Below, in pieces: positions 45,371-57,300 of a DNA stretch of 64,000 bases (the stretch's first letter is position 1; each line of letters begins with the position of its first letter). This DNA is from Tigriopus japonicus (Eukaryota > Arthropoda > Copepoda > Harpacticoida > Harpacticidae). The DNA lies in contig CM021315.1 in NCBI GenBank assembly GCA_010645155.1, forward strand, positions 11,974,902-12,038,901, read 5' to 3'. The notes beneath the pieces were generated by a model that saw only the letters and a program-made list of their open reading frames with translations, made no database searches and had not been told where the DNA came from. Made by a program: the position numbers and the translations under genes.

Positions 45371-48154
45371 CTAGAGGCCCTTAAAAACGGGACGTTTTTC
45401 CAGCCAGTTTTTAATTCCAGGGTTTTGTCGAACTCGATCCAAGAATTCGGCGAGAAGAGGATGTTGATCAATGATCTTCAATCTTTCTTCTTGGTGGGGA
45501 AGGTCTTTCATAAATGGATGATCTGGCCAATTTATGGCCTCCAATTGATCAAACATTCCAATGTCCGCGTAAGATAAGGAGTCACCGGCAAAGTATTTAC
45601 CACCGTTCTGCTTGAGAAGTCGTTCCGCAATCTTGAAGAATTCCGGCATGTCCACGGTAAAGAGTTTTTTGGCAGCTTCGACTCGTTCCTCACCAGTTCG
45701 GTGCCAGGCCATTGCAATTCCTATTATACAACTTGAATAATATTCATCAGGCATAACATATACTCTTTGTTAGACTTACTAACTTGTCCATCTTTGATAA
45801 AATCAATGATCATGTCAGCTCTTGCTTCGTCCAAGTCAGATTTAGGAGCAAGGTTGGTCTTTTTAGCCAAAAATTTGGCAATGGCACAAGATTGTGCCAA
45901 TACAACCCCATCATATTCCAGGATAGGGAGTTGTCCCATTGGTGTGCCTGGAACAGGCCAAGTATTTGATGCTTAAGAAATCTTTGAAAGTTGCATATCT
46001 CTCACTTTAAGAATGTAATGTATAAAAACTCTTTCAAAATGCCAACTGTCTACAAGTGATCGACAGAGTTGTCATTTGTACAAGTGGCTTGAACTTAGAA
46101 CCTTACCTCCAAAGCATATTTCTATGCTTACTAGAAAAAATGTATCTATGGTCGTAATACTGATAGTCACGAGTGCACATGTGATTTATCGTTGCAGATC
46201 AAGCGAAGTCACAGTTCTCTACCAAATTACAATGCAGACACAAGAAATTGACATTTCTTTAGAAAAATGCAAAGAAATAAGAAAACTAGTTTTCTTGGTT
46301 TATAGTTTATCCGAATTTAATCCCTCTTCATCGTCGAGCCTGTCCACGGATCATTTCATAATAGCCCAGAATGGTGTGCAATGGAAAGTAATGAAGTGGA
46401 ACGTTAAGTTTGCATGATTCTTACAGCATTTCTGAAAACAATTCGTGACATGCGTCATAACGTATATTTTGTAAAATTGGCACAATTCTACAGTAGTAAT
46501 TAGGGGCATAAATTGGAAGAATTGGAAGAAATGGCAAATAAATTAGCAAATAAATCTAAAAATTGTTAACCTCGTTTTTATCTTGCTTCTAGTTTGAAAT
46601 TCCAATCTCGTTTTTTATGGGCTAGCGTATTTTCAGCCTTACTTTTTGGGATCGCAAGTTGAAATTCTTCTTGTTGTCAAACAAAGCCTCAAACTAAGTC
46701 CAGAAACACCAATTTGGAAATGGCATGTAAAGTGCCACCCTTTGTTCAGCAACTGAGATCATCAGGGTGTCCAAAAAAGAAAGGGGTTGACTCTTTCCAC
46801 CTTTTCATACAATCTCATGTATAAAAATTCATATTTATATTTGTTATTATAAACGTCATATTGTTGGGGCCCCTCTTTCTTAGTCATATAAAACATTCAA
46901 TATGTTAATCTTCATTTAGAACCCATGAATTGGTGATCTTTTGGGGCCTGAAAGCTTCCAAGACAAGCCGCATCTAGTCACGTTGGCGCAAGGGGTTGAT
47001 TGGCCAATCAGAACTTGGGTCCCGAGGAATCCTCTAATCAGAGAAGACCTTCGATTCCAGACCTTTGCCCTTCTTTGTACATAAAGCCTTTAGGAAAACC
47101 TAATAATATTGTCTTCAACTCCTGATTGAAACCATGTATGAACCTCTTTCATTGGTTATTATTGGCTAAACACTTGGCTTGAAGAGTCAAAAAAAATGCA
47201 ATTTCACCCAAGTTCTATATTTCAGCTACGACGGTTTTTCTCGTGAAGGGTCAATTCTAAAAATGAGATGATGGAGATAAAGAGAAAAGATAAAGATATG
47301 GGAATAAAACCTTGTACCTTAAGAATTGGCCACGTCTTTTTGAGCCTCATGCATTTTTTTGTGAAATCATCCATTTCCTAGTTTCGGACATGGTTTCCTG
47401 TTCCGTTTTTCATCTATCACACGGTATTAAGTTTTTGAAACACAGGAGAAAAAGTCCATTCCCACAATCAAACTGTACCGTACAATATGTCATGGCATGA
47501 TACTTGAGCTTGTCCTTTGTATTGTAAAGTTTCAGACGGAGCAAATAAAAAGTCCCAAAATGCAAATCTCAGTACATGAGAGGTCCTATTTGGGTTGTTA
47601 GATTTTCGTAAAACCATTATGTGCCGCTTGTCACATCAGTCCTGAATCTAATAATGACTAGTTAAGTCGATTTGTGTCTTTATGCACAGAAGAATCCAAA
47701 ACAAATATTATGTATCAAGTTCCACAATTGAATGCAATGCCATATTTAAAATATGCCCATGTATGTTTCCTAAACTGGAACGCTTTTAAGGACCTACTGT
47801 TGTCTATGTAACTTAATATCAATAAATGTTTCCATCTTTCTTCTTTCATATTTTTCGTCTAAACTACCCAAAAATGCGTACAATTACATTTGACGACTAG
47901 TTACGAACAAAGCAATTCCAAAACTCGCCTATTAACTTGAATGACGCTTCAGAGCTTGGCATTTTCCTACAAAATTTGAACATAGGATAAGACTTCACAA
48001 ACTGAATTAACTCCTTACTTTGTTTGAGATCTTTCCATTCCTCTCTGGTGACACGTTTGTCCTCAAAATCCAAGTTGCCTGCCGACAAAACCAATCGAAT
48101 AATCTCCCCTCGTCCAGGTAGATCGAGATAGGTCAAAATTATTTTGGGTGACAT
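45371..48154 (-). CDS. Sigma-class glutathione S-transferase, copy 2
   Basis: Exons 48154-48019, 45947-45780 and 45720-45371 give 217 residues. Exon 1 (136 bases) and exon 2 (168 bases) have the same lengths and phases as in copy 1, showing a tandem duplication. The catalytic-position Tyr is Tyr-9 (ILTYLDLPGRGEIIRL). MGQLPILEYDG supplies the cis-Pro loop, QSCAIAKFLA the glutathione site, and GGKYFAGDSLSYADIGMFD the C-terminal domain. The first intron is 2,071 bases and contains a MITE fragment; in copy 1 it is only 69 bases. The donor of exon 2 could be GTTAGT or GTAAGT, and the latter keeps the frame. A short AATAAA-bearing 3' end follows. Substrate is not predictable. Confidence 0.9.
47108..47424 (+). 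mobile_element. TA-flanked MITE fragment in a GST intron
   Basis: It shares gattgaaaccatgtatgaacc, cacttggcttgaagagtcaa-type and gttccgttttt motifs with the family at 39,283 and ends cacacgg followed by TA. The left terminal inverted repeat is missing. It interrupts the first intron of the second GST gene. Confidence 0.6.
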
Positions 48155-48296
48155 GTCTTTTGCTAAAAAGAAGGTTTCAATAAAGTAAATCTCATGATGA
48201 TTGAATACTCGAGGGAGAATCGTTATCACCTGTTATCAACTCAAACTTAAAGAACTCCTCTTGTTCAGATAAGAGATACTAATTTATTTCTTTGGT

Positions 48297-50042
48297 CTAC
48301 ACTTGATCTGGCGTGTTTGCCGAAGGAGAGAGATTTACAGGATGAACATCGCAAGCAAAAAGTTGCAATAGTTTTTTGTAGCAAAGCCCGTAAAAAGGCC
48401 AACCTTGCAAGATGAGAACATAGGGGCTCATCATACATGTCACAATAAATGTGCTTGGGCAGAACTCGTCACATTTGGTTGGCATAAACAAATTACCGAA
48501 AGTCAACGCATGAATCAGAAGCATGTAAAAATTGGTGAAAATGGTGCTTTTGATCCCATGTACCGGGTGCTTTTTAAAATTGATCATCAATCGAACAGCT
48601 GAACAACTGAATCGTGCAATCCCGAAGGCGGAATTTGGCCGACGGTTCGTGTTAATCACGAGAATAAGGCAATCGAAAAAGAGTCCAATAATCAACAATG
48701 CGAATGCTTCAAAAGTTAGAAGTCGATGGATCACAAATTGGGAACAAGAGGATAAGAATGTCAGGTAGACAGCCATTCGCACAGTAAATACAAATATGTC
48801 CACCGCATTGGGAGGTTTTCGCTCTAAGAGGGGCTTGTTCATTTCGAGCTCGTCACGTTGAATGGAACCCATGCTCTTGAAGTATTTGCAGTAGACCCGA
48901 TGAAGGAATTTGGTCTCGAGATCCGTGATGGTAAATTGGTTCCATCCTCTGAAGCTTTTTCCACATCTGTAGCAACTTGTGGCGTAACTGTGTTCATTCA
49001 ATCGTTGATAGAAATGGCCTGATGAGACCAATGTTCCAGAAGAGGCCAGAGGATGGTTCCAGTTCCGAGGGAACGTACTGGAACGCCTCTCAGAATCGGC
49101 AAATGAAGGGAAAACCATTGGTTTGCCAATGAAGGCATGATGGAGCACCAACAAGACTTTGGCAAGGCTGAATGTGAAGAGGAATCCAAAAAGCCATATG
49201 TTGATTATGGTGTCACTGAGAGCTTCAGAGTAAAGAATGCCCCAATAAAAAGCCCCCCAAGAGCCAGCTTGAATAGCAAGGGAGTAGAAAATCGATCTGC
49301 TCCATATCGAATGAATCCACCACATGATTGCGACGAATAGGAGCCATGTGAAGTTTAGAAACCCAGGGCCATGAAAAATAATTCCCCCCGAGATAGAAAG
49401 CATAAGTAGAAGATAGGCAGTTGAAGTGTAGGCTTCTAAGAAGTAGATGACAATTTGGACCCTCTCAAAAGGCTCTGGTTGGGTTCGCATGAGCTGAGCT
49501 TTTACCGAGGAGGCCATTGACCAAAAAGAAATGACAATTTGAGCAATTCGATACCACGCCAAGGATCCAGTTCCAAGATTAGTGGAGCCACACTCCCAGA
49601 ATAAGATGGTTCCTTGGACCAACACTTGTGGAAAGGATAAGTATCTCGCCATGAAATCTTGAGAGTTTGTCAAGTCACAGACAAGCGCCTCTTCTTGACT
49701 TTGTGGGTTGTGGTAAATGTGTCTGATGTAACGAATGCCAGAGCGAATAATCATAAACGGATTGATCAGTTTGTTCGATCTGCTTCCAATCCAACAAATC
49801 ACGTTGGATGTGCATATGGAACCATTGGTGATACTTGAATCTCGTCTTCTCAATAAGTCGATCGCTATGGACGAAATGATTGGGAACAAGATGACCAAGA
49901 CAGTGATTCCGGCAAAGGAATATTTGGCATGCCACAAGAACCCGGCAAATACCAACCAGTTAAGGACCACTTCAACCAAGTATCGTACCATGAACACTGA
50001 CATCCCACTTATGCGCAACCAAGCGCAGTTGGATTCTGACAT
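48297..50042 (-). CDS. XK-related multi-pass membrane protein
   Basis: One uninterrupted frame of 581 residues from ATG at 50042 (MSESNCAWLRISG). About twelve hydrophobic segments are visible. The first two thirds follow the XK-related layout: two N-terminal segments, then FPQVLVQGTILFWE (matching the APQLVLQL signature region of XKR proteins), IAQIVISFWSMASSVKAQL, and a run of four further segments to AKVLLVLHHAFIGKP. XK-related proteins include phospholipid scramblases and the nematode CED-8 apoptosis factor. After a hydrophilic stretch (about 345-425) come four more hydrophobic segments, so the protein is longer than typical. No caspase site was identified. An AATAAA lies within 15 bases of the stop (48,283-48,288), so the 3' untranslated part is very short. 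An additional upstream exon is not excluded. Confidence 0.55.
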   Translation of the reverse strand: MSESNCAWLRISGMSVFMVRYLVEVVLNWLVFAGFLWHAKYSFAGITVLVILFPIISSIAIDLLRRRDSSITNGSICTSNVICWIGSRSNKLINPFMIIRSGIRYIRHIYHNPQSQEEALVCDLTNSQDFMARYLSFPQVLVQGTILFWECGSTNLGTGSLAWYRIAQIVISFWSMASSVKAQLMRTQPEPFERVQIVIYFLEAYTSTAYLLLMLSISGGIIFHGPGFLNFTWLLFVAIMWWIHSIWSRSIFYSLAIQAGSWGAFYWGILYSEALSDTIINIWLFGFLFTFSLAKVLLVLHHAFIGKPMVFPSFADSERRSSTFPRNWNHPLASSGTLVSSGHFYQRLNEHSYATSCYRCGKSFRGWNQFTITDLETKFLHRVYCKYFKSMGSIQRDELEMNKPLLERKPPNAVDIFVFTVRMAVYLTFLSSCSQFVIHRLLTFEAFALLIIGLFFDCLILVINTNRRPNSAFGIARFSCSAVRLMINFKKHPVHGIKSTIFTNFYMLLIHALTFGNLFMPTKCDEFCPSTFIVTCMMSPYVLILQGWPFYGLCYKKLLQLFACDVHPVNLSPSANTPDQV

Positions 50043-51361
50043 CCTTGCTCTCAATCACACAGATTTGCATCAGTAAATGTAACGGTTGTGGAATTACATA
50101 GTATTGTGAAGGGCAGGGCTGTTTCGGTAAGCTGTTTTTGAACAGCCTAAGTGATGATGTGAGAGATTAAGAGCATGCACAACTAAGTTGTTCTGTTGAG
50201 CCGAACACGGTTACGGAGACAAATTGATCCAGATAACAATATCACGTCAAAATCTATAAGGTTTGCCAAGTTATTTGATAAACATATCGTTTCTTCACTT
50301 TTGGCTTTGAGGCCCACAAGTATGATCTGCTCTGTGGTGACGTCACTTGAGCTCAGCTGATATCAGAACATTAGCCGAACGATCAACAGATGGCGTTATA
50401 CAAAGTTTTCTCACCGCCGAAGTTTTATTTTCTTTTCACTCAACAACTCTAAAAACTCTCGGATGATTTTTGAAGACGAACGTAGGGAACACAAAACTTT
50501 TGCAATCGGTTTTCATTTTGGTTGAGACTTATTTGGTGGGAATTTTGGTTTCAATAAAGGGTTGCATGGATCCCTCTATCATTTACATTTTGTATGGCTC
50601 TTGACTTGCCTTAATAGGAAATATGTGGCAACGCATCACAGGCATGAAAGTTGGACAAAATCTTCAGTAAGGAGCTGTTAGGTCGCATGTTATCGTCAAA
50701 AAGGAGGTTAAGTACACCGAAATAGAGTCAAGGACAGTTGCTGAGTGCATTTGGAAGTACAATCATATGAAGATACAAAAATAACAACCATGCTTGAATG
50801 GATAGTCACAGTACATCAGCTGCGTATTTTAAAGGAGTGAGGCCTTTCTCTAACATGGTTATTTCTTTCGTGTCATAATTTGCTTCCACTCTCCTTCCAA
50901 AGGCACCCAAGAACTGACTCGTAACTTCTTTTGAATTAAATCATACAAAACAATGGGTGCAGATTTCAAGGGAAAATATCTTGGCCTAAAAAAGAATTTT
51001 CCTGCTAATTTTTCCCTGGACCAGGTTTTCACTTGAAAAATTTAACCACAAATTTGAAAATTGTTTAGATCAGACCTCTTTCCTTGAAATTTTACGATCT
51101 TGACAGGCGTTGTTTAAGTGCTTGAAATGTCTTTCCCTATAAAATATTATCAAACTTTGCGCAGTGTTGGAGAATGGATTTGATTTGGCAAGGAGCTTCT
51201 CTTGAGTTAATAAACCTCTACCCGATTTTCCTTTTCGGAGCAACTGGACGACAAATATTTCTTCAAACGACTTTAAAATGACCACCAAGGGCCTGCATTA
51301 ATTGTGGAGTTTATTCCCTAATAGATAACAACAGCAACATGCTTGATTTAAATATGATCGC
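50043..51361. other. Intergenic stretch
   Basis: No gene was recognised. A minus-strand AATAAA at 51,310-51,315 lies about 50 bases after the stop codon of the SLC6-family gene. Confidence 0.5.
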
Positions 51362-54300
51362 TTATATCACAGAAGTTGACATATCCATCTCAAGAACTAT
51401 CGTGTCACTTTCCGAGCTCATGTTGATGTTCCGTCTCGCTCCGATGATATTGATATTTCTAGCCTCGGCCATCTCAATTTCGTCCTCCGAGGATGACCCA
51501 CCGCTTCTCGCCTCAATTTCCGACATCTCGGTCCGCCCTAAACTCATTGTGGACGCCCTAGAAGGGGTTATTTGATCTCGATCTAACAGACTTCCCACCG
51601 GTTTGCTATACAAATCGTAATCCGAATCCCGAGACGGCCGAATTCGATCGATGGGCTCGGCACTATGAATAAGAATGGCCTCGCTATCGACACGAGAAAG
51701 CGGTTCACAATCACTAGGAAGGGAATGGCGGAAACTGCTGGATTGGATCACTGATCGTCCCAAAGATCTTGACTCATCACCAAAGCGATGACTGTGAAAG
51801 GATTGTAAGGTGGTGTGTGCGGGAGTGGTAATCAACGAAAGAGGCTGCCGTGACGACCGGAATGAGCTGAGTGAGGTCAGAGGGAAATCGGAGTCCAAGC
51901 TGAAGGCCGAGTTTGCAATGCCAGAATTGAAACTAAAAAGATAAAAGGCATCATTTTAGAGCAACAGGAGAAATCTTTGATTTTTTTATTACAGGAAATC
52001 CCATTCCTTGTAGCGGTATTGAAAAATCCGCCCCCCCCCCAAAAAACACAAACTTTAGGTCCGAAGTGTAAGTTTGTAATGTTACCTAGTAACAGTTGGG
52101 TCGAACTCAATATCGGCTTGAGTGGGTTGCCCTCCAGCGGCCTCGATAACAACGGTGGCATAATCAGGTGGTGGGGCCTCTTGATCCACGGGATTAGAGC
52201 TTGGCTTTCGTGCCGATGCCTCTGCCACACTTCCACCAGAGATGATATGGTCTGGGGAGTCCACGGCACTCAATGCTACCGGATTATTGGTTGTGATGTC
52301 GCGTATCCTCCGCACACTTTGTCTAAAGCTTTGTCTTAGGAACCTGGCCAACCTGAAACATCAACAGAATTGAAAATAGTAAATTTATTGATGATTTATC
52401 CCTCTAGACAATTTTGACTGTGCTTACCTAGCACCCGTTGCTGTTGAGTAGCTAGGTGGTGGTGTGTATTTGGGTGGAGGATCATTGCTTAATGGTCTTG
52501 TGGGTGTGTTATTATTAGAGCTAAAGTTGGTCAACACCACGTTTCTTTGGACTCCAGTAGATCTGAGTTGTTGCTCCCGTTGATTTGCAAATGTGGGTCG
52601 ATAGAGCAATTGGACCCGGTCGTAGAGATCCTGAGGTCCGTACAGATAATAACGGCAGCTCTGAACAATTGCCACAAAGGGTACCATGATTAGTGGCAGG
52701 ATTTGGAGCATAGCTCCAAGTTCCCTCACCCACGAGGGAAGATAGTGGTAATTTGAGGAGGGGGAAGTCCAATCGAACATTTCATCGAAATGACCAGTTT
52801 TAAAAGAAACTATCCCAAGTACCAAGAGACCCACTGGTAATATCTACAATTAGAAATGACGGCATTGTAGTATGTCGATCTCAGTAAGAATCAATACGAT
52901 ATGTCAATTATTTACCACATGCCAAATGAAGGCCAACAGTGGTCCAACATGTTGAGAGCAGAGCTGTTTTGGCTTGAATAGCACAGTGACCACTCGATCT
53001 GCTCCATAGGCTTTACTCCGAATGACAAACATGGCAAACACTTGGATCAAATAGAGAATGATGATCCACCAGGCGCATCCGATAACATAATCCAGAAAGT
53101 AGACCACGTAAATCCCCAGTTCCGTCGCCATCGGGAAACAAAACACCAGTCCCAAGAGGCACGTGATAAATGTGAGGGCAGACTCAAATTCCAGAAAATG
53201 CTCAGGTCGCACGGCCAAAAGGCCACTTACAACCGTATGACAGACCGCCAGTTGTTGAGCCAGACCAAAGAGAATCATCGAAAAGTAGAATAACGCCACC
53301 CACAGAGGTGAAAGTAAGCGTGGACCTGGAAGATTCAAATGTCCCGCCTTAATTCATTATCACAAATAAACAAACTTCAGCTGATTTACCCAATATGGCG
53401 GCCACGGAGGGAACCAGTTCGGTGGAAAGGCGCATTACTTGATAGCCTGAGTATTTGTCCTGATCTCGACCAGGTTCCAGGATCCTGATCCCGGCCAGAA
53501 AAGAGATATGAGCGGTATTTTCTGCCCTTGCCCGTTTATAAGCCGCTGGAGTGGGCAAGTTATTCAACAATCGAGCATGACGTGATGGCATTTTCTTCAG
53601 GAATCCATAAGTGTGGTAGGTTTCTGAAAAGCGATTGATGACGGAGTTAATCTTTCAGTAGCTTCCAAGGCATCATGGTATTTATCTGTAACGGGGCATG
53701 AGCTTTTTCAATGGCGATGGGTGTTGGTTCCGAGAAGGTGGGTGGCCTATGAAATATGCCATTCAGCATTATATCTCGAGATAATGAGATGCAGTCATGG
53801 AAGACAAGTGAGCGAGTAATGACTGCGCATTGAACAGTTACTCCATGTCTATGTAATTGTTGTATCTCGTTAGGGGCGACAATTGTACTGCATCAAGACA
53901 AGGTAGCATCAGGATACGTCATCCACATTTGAGGAGACAGTTTTGACATAAAGACAACAGATTCTCACATTAATTCAATGCTATTGGTTTGGTTTGCCCG
54001 TGCGCATTGAATTCAATGTCTCAGCCACATCATATTGTGTTTTTATCAGCCCCTCAGATTCACAGTTAGTCAGCAATCGGCTTTTATTCATTGTTCTTTG
54101 CCTTCTCATCCTGTGCAAAATCTGTGATCTTCATCGACATGAAATCTAGTGCGGATAACAATGAACGGAGCTCACTTCCTGGATGAAGGAGTCCGAATAA
54201 AACTTCTGGGAATGAGAGTCAATGACTGATATTTACCATCCAGTGAACTTTAATTGTTTCTGGTATTACATCTAAGATTTGTTATGGTTGAAGGGGGACG

Positions 54301-57300
54301 AGGGATAATGACAAGTGAGTGAGAGGATATTTCTCTTTCCGTGTCCGGGTGACATATATCTGCCAGTACTACTATTACTACCACTTCTTCATCGCCAGTG
54401 AAAATCGGAAGAAGAAGAAAAAAATCCCATGTGCACGAGCAACACATTTCTTGCACATGGCTTTGGGAAAATGTAGATTAAGGCATTGCCTTTGTTTCCT
54501 AAAGCTCGATACCATTCCCACAATCGTTCGCCTCTCTGTTTACGACTTACCGAACGAAGACACGCCATATTTATAGCCCGAATGGCTGATGATATGCCCT
54601 AAGGCCACGCCCAAACTCCCTGCCAGCATAAGGACGCCCAAAGTGACAATGACAATGAGGGTGGTATCACGGATGAGTTGATGACGAAACTTATTGTGAG
54701 ATCCCAATTGGATCATCACTCCTCCCAAGAAGCACCAAGTGAAGAAGCATTCACGGGCAGCGCAAATCCAGCTCTGAAATTAGAAGCCAAGTGTGTATGT
54801 GTGTTCTCACTATGATAAAGAGACCTCCGGCCATGGTGTAAATCTTGATCATTATTCACATGGAAATCTGACTGCCAAGTACAGCTATTATTGCTCTCAA
54901 GAAAATGACCTTTTTTTCAAGCGTCTACAACGAGCAGGGGATCAACGCCGGTGGTATTTTTTCGTTGTCCAATGTAGTCCATGTACTTTTTCTTGTTCTA
55001 GAGCATGGGAAGTAATCATGGCGTGTACGAACCTGTCCATTGGTAGTGAAGCCCTCCCAATTGGAGGCATAGAACCAATGCTGGAAGCTTTCCCAGGGCA
55101 TCAGTCCAATGATCTTGGTCGAGAAAACAAGGAAACCAGCCACTGGAGCCAGACCGAACAGCACACAGACTTTGCCATATGATTTCAGACCTGGAACGAA
55201 ACGAAACGAATCGAGAAAATGAAGAAGAAAAAGAACCGCCATATGGTGTTAAGCTCCTCGATGGATCCGAGAAATCTGTCTGATCTGTCTGGCCAGACGA
55301 GCAAAACAGCCAAGCGACCAGGTAATTACTAGTAGCTACGTACACGAACAATGATTTAAAACCCAATTAAACGACAACTACTCAAATGGAGCATGGGGTT
55401 TTAAGCATAACGTCTATTCTGAACTGGATCATGTCCATCAAATTGGAGCCCTTAAATTAGCTCGCATTCAAGGTCCTATGCTCTTGATTCATTGAAGAGA
55501 GATTTAATCTGGATGCGGTGTAACTCCCACCAATCTAGCATCATTTCTGAACTTGAGAGATGTGGCTATGATTAAACCAAGGTGATCTTCACGAGTGAAA
55601 AGAAGCCCTAATCCACACTCAGTGGTACAATTTCTTGGCGTCAGCAAATAAGACCTCCCTTGAAGTCTTGGAGGGGAAGGCCAATTTTATTAAAAGACTT
55701 TTTTTCGCTCAGGCTTCACTTTTTAATTCCGCATGCATGATTTATTGGCTCCAGTTTGTGCACAGTGTCCGTGAATATGTGCCCTAAATTCGAGTCCAGA
55801 ATTCAGTGACGGGAACTAAGCATAAAACGATCTGTCTCATGACTTGAACAACCAAAACCACTCTACTTTTCAGCAGTTCCATTTGCTTTGGCATTAAATG
55901 TTCAAGACCCCCTTGGATTCGTTCTTGACTGTGCTTGACAGTGATTGGACAATTCTGTCATCGCTAGATCTTGGCTTTAAACAAATGTCTGCATGTCTGT
56001 CTTACCTGTGCTTAACCCTATGAATAAAGCCATCCAAATGACAATGATGTGAAACAACGTTTGAAAGCGCATATCTCCGCTGTAATGACTGCCTTGCGGG
56101 TAAAGTGGACTGGCACGCTTCAAGGCCACACCCGAGAAATAATCCGGAATTGTTTGCTCCAATGGAGCAACACTTCCATTAAAAAGATGCTCTTCGCAAC
56201 CGCGACTGAAAAAGAAAGAGTTGTTCTTCTATTAGCTCTCAAACGAAAACGAACGTTTTAGTTTACTTAGTTTTCATAAACCGGTTGTTAATAGAGAGGA
56301 GTAAAGGGTGATCCATTAGAATAGATTTAAGTCGGAAATTAGTCCAATAAGCTAAAGTCCAAATCAGCCCCTTTGAAAACAGTTATCAATGTTATGTTTA
56401 AAAAGCTTTTCTTTAAAAGGCACATACTTCTCACTGAAATGAAATCTCAAAGCTGACAAATGTTTTTGATAGTATAATTTTTGGAGCCTCCCTGTAGATC
56501 AACTGGAGATGATCTTTTTTTTTACTAAAAAGCCTAACAAATGCCATCATTTGGATCAGGATGAACGCCTACCAACAGTTTAATCCAGAAGTGCATGGGA
56601 ATGGGAGCAATGCCGCGTTTACTCTTTTTTTATAACTTGAAATTAGTAGAGCGAGTAACGTTGGACGTTTGCCAAATTACCAACCATGCAATATTTGAGA
56701 TGGAACAAGTGTCAGGTGGAAGGAAATTGCTAGTTATTCTCATGCACCATCATTGCATTGGTTGACGTTTGTTTCTACTCTCTCTCTCTTTCTTGTCTTG
56801 TACTCGATAACTTTAGTGGGTCGGTTGGCATTTATTGATCTTCACTTACTTGTAGTTTGTCTCCGGGAAGCAAAGTGTCCAACGATATTGGTCGAAATTA
56901 GAGATGAATGAGTCTCGGAGGAAGGCAAACAACCAAGACAAACAGGCAATGTTATAGAGACCATAAACGGCATGGGTGAGCATGATGGAGATTCCAACTC
57001 CCTGAAAGTCAACAAGAGAAAACGCATTGGAATCTCCAAACAAAAACCTACCTAGAAGAGGGAGGGAAAAGAGGGTCCCTCCCAAACGGATGGAACTTTG
57101 TCATTGAAGGTATAAGAATCAATTTCTCGGAGCAGTTGATCGGAAAAACCTCCTTGTTGATGACGACTGTTAGGAAGGAACTCTTTGAAATAGTTGAAGT
57201 CATTCCTTTGTAGGGGGAGAAAGAGAAATCTCAATCCTTGCCCACGAAAAAGAAATGGGTCATCCTCATCAGTGTGGTGCCGTGCACATAGTACTCACGG

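Noticed and set aside
57052..57234. Possible exon in the SLC6-family gene
   Set aside because: Entry phase does not fit the exon ending at 57,857, which joins perfectly to 57,001; kept only as a possible alternative exon.
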